Below, in pieces: positions 7,255 to 8,395 of a DNA stretch of 8,395 nucleotides. A model generated the notes under the pieces. It was not told the DNA's origin. It worked only from the letters and a program-made list of their open reading frames with translations, and did not search any database. The stretch lies in contig ONXT01000177.1 of the NCBI GenBank assembly GCA_900321845.1, positions 1 through 8,395 of the forward strand. The letters run 5' to 3'. Position numbers and translations under genes: made by a program. Positions within the stretch are counted from its first letter, which is position 1. Every line of letters starts with the position of its first letter. The DNA comes from an uncultured Bacteroidales bacterium (GTDB lineage Bacteria > Bacteroidota > Bacteroidia > Bacteroidales > WCHB1-69).

Positions 7255-8184
7255 ATGAAAAAGATAATTTCAGCAATATGTCTGATGCTTTTAGCCTCTT
7301 TTTTCGCCGGTTGCAAAAAGGTGGATTTGACGGCATCCTACATTTACATAGACACCGGCGCTTTTGAGGTCAATGTCTCACAATACAACAACGAGCACAA
7401 CACCAATTACGACCAAGGGCAACTTGCCAGCATGGCCAACCAGAAATTCCCGGATGCGTGGATTTTCGTCAACGGCAAGGATCTAGGCACATGGGAGCTG
7501 CCTTGCAAGATACCTATTCTTGAAACCGATAGTGCAGAGGTGATGATTTATCCGGGTGTGAAATTGAACGGGGTATCAACCAGCCGACCGAGGTATCCAT
7601 TTGTAGAGCCTTACAAACGAAAACTGGGGTTGAAGGCAAGTGAGGTCTTGGAAATCGGCAAGCTCCCATTGAAATACGCCTCCACGACGAAATTCGAGTT
7701 CATTGAAAATTTCGACACGGATTACAACGGGATTTTCACCAGTAGCGACTCCACCACCGTGAACTTCGAACACATCGTGGATCCCGACAATCCCGCCAAC
7801 CGCATCGGACGCATATCTTTAGTGGATACCGTGGACGAATTCGAGACCATCAGTGCGAACGGTGTCGACAACGTCTGTATGGATTTCGACGGAAAAGTTC
7901 CAAGCTACGTTTTTTTGGAAATGGATTACAAATGCGATGTGGAAGACGCCCAAATCTACGTCGGAATGCTGATAGACAAATCAACCACCTCGGTCACCAC
8001 CTACGAACCCTTGGTTATCGTCAATGCCAGCAGCCAATGGAAGAAAATCTACATCAACCTGACGCAATCGGTTGCGAGAAACCAGATTTACGCGAAAAAC
8101 TATCGGGTGCAGCTGTCCGGTGGTCGCTCTGACGACAATCCCGTCCATTTCTACTTCGACAACATCAAGGTCATTTACCAATAG
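7255..8184 (+). CDS. Surface lipoprotein of unknown function with probable beta-sandwich C-terminal domain
   Basis: This 309-residue protein has a lipoprotein signal: MKK, a hydrophobic core (4-18), and the lipobox FFAGC with the acylated Cys at 20. After cleavage it begins CKKVD, only a weak match to the acidic export signal that sends Bacteroidota lipoproteins to the cell surface, so the final location is unclear. Residues 28-125 form a first domain with the pattern DAWIFVNGKDLGTWELP (67-83), IPIL (86-89) and PGVKLNGVSTSRPRYPF (100-116). I recognise this as recurring in Bacteroidota lipoproteins of unknown role. Residues 147-309 look like a jelly-roll of the carbohydrate-binding type, with ENFDTDYNGIF (151-161), WKKIYINLT (262-270) and the ending HFYFDNIKVIYQ (298-309). 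No catalytic motif is evident. The start lies 29 bases after the GT-C gene and the stop is 8 bases before the sugar transferase start, so it belongs to the same operon. It may bind or help export a glycan, by context only. Confidence 0.87.
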   Translation: MKKIISAICLMLLASFFAGCKKVDLTASYIYIDTGAFEVNVSQYNNEHNTNYDQGQLASMANQKFPDAWIFVNGKDLGTWELPCKIPILETDSAEVMIYPGVKLNGVSTSRPRYPFVEPYKRKLGLKASEVLEIGKLPLKYASTTKFEFIENFDTDYNGIFTSSDSTTVNFEHIVDPDNPANRIGRISLVDTVDEFETISANGVDNVCMDFDGKVPSYVFLEMDYKCDVEDAQIYVGMLIDKSTTSVTTYEPLVIVNASSQWKKIYINLTQSVARNQIYAKNYRVQLSGGRSDDNPVHFYFDNIKVIYQ

Positions 8185-8192
8185 TCTCCATC

Positions 8193-8395
8193 ATGACGAA
8201 CAAAAAAAAGGTCATCTTCCTCTATCTCTTCTTCGACATTGTCGCTGCACTTCTGACGTGGTGCATATTCTTTGTTTTTAGGAAGTACATCGTTGACGAG
8301 ACCGTCCTTGACAATTTCCAGGTCGCCATCCTGAACGACTACAAATTCTACATCGGGCTTGTTTGCTGGTCCCTTTACTGGGTTTTCCTCCATGC
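8193..8395 (+). CDS. Polyprenyl-phosphate sugar-1-phosphate transferase (WcaJ/PglC-type), N-terminus only
   Basis: The frame from the ATG at 8193 is open to the window edge (67 codons plus two bases). The protein begins MTNKKKVIFLYLFFDIVAAL, with a first membrane segment at about 8-28 (ending CIFFVFRKYIVDE) and a second at about 50-67. The order is NKK, a membrane segment with an internal Asp, a FFxFRK motif after it, and then the second segment. This is the usual start of Bacteroidota exopolysaccharide polyprenyl glycosylphosphotransferases, which load a sugar-1-phosphate onto undecaprenyl phosphate to begin a glycan. The catalytic bacterial sugar transferase domain would lie to the right, outside the window, so the call rests on the N-terminus and context. 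The start is 8 bases after the lipoprotein stop, so the two are probably translated from one message. Confidence 0.72.
   Translation, partial: MTNKKKVIFLYLFFDIVAALLTWCIFFVFRKYIVDETVLDNFQVAILNDYKFYIGLVCWSLYWVFLH

Noticed and set aside
1..8395. tRNA, rRNA, CRISPR, insertion sequence or attachment sites
   Set aside because: I saw no cloverleaf-like element, regularly spaced repeats, transposase or terminal inverted repeats on either strand.

Overview
The window looks like a chromosomal segment of a Bacteroidota bacterium, most likely of the order Bacteroidales. Three things point there. Two promoter boxes match the Bacteroidota -7 consensus TAnnTTTGC. The starts lack Shine-Dalgarno sequences and have A-rich leaders. 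Every protein resembles a family I know mainly from this phylum. Base composition is moderate and even, and I see no tRNA, rRNA, insertion sequence, CRISPR array or other sign of a mobile element.

Left half, minus strand (about 4645 down to 1): a two-gene operon for an AddAB/RecBCD-type helicase-nuclease. The upstream gene (4609-1112) encodes a complete UvrD/AddA-like superfamily I helicase with all its helicase motifs and a C-terminal PD-(D/E)XK nuclease domain. After a 26-base gap comes the N-terminal 361 codons of an AddB-like partner (1085 to the left edge, cut by the window). Together they would resect double-strand breaks for RecA-dependent repair.

Centre (4610-4804): a divergent intergenic region of 195 bases with one -7 box facing each way, a 7-bp inverted repeat next to the helicase promoter and a run of ten T.

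Right half, plus strand (4805 to the right edge): first a 181-residue conserved protein of unknown function. Its N-terminus resembles the Tudor-like domain at the C-terminus of PcrA/UvrD. Then come three closely spaced genes for envelope glycan work: a polytopic GT-C-type glycosyltransferase-like protein (5390-7225), a surface lipoprotein with a probable beta-sandwich C-terminus (7255-8184), and the first 67 codons of a polyprenyl-phosphate sugar-1-phosphate transferase (8193 to the edge), the class of enzyme that starts polysaccharide or glycan assembly on undecaprenyl phosphate.

Both edge genes are real but open at the window boundary. The long plus-strand reading frame over 81-1127 is only the antisense of the AddB-like gene. 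I see no clearly novel system. The points most worth following are the free-standing Tudor-like protein divergent from the helicase, an altered motif Ia in that helicase, the altered first-loop acidic motif of the GT-C protein, and the lipoprotein of unknown role inside a glycan operon.
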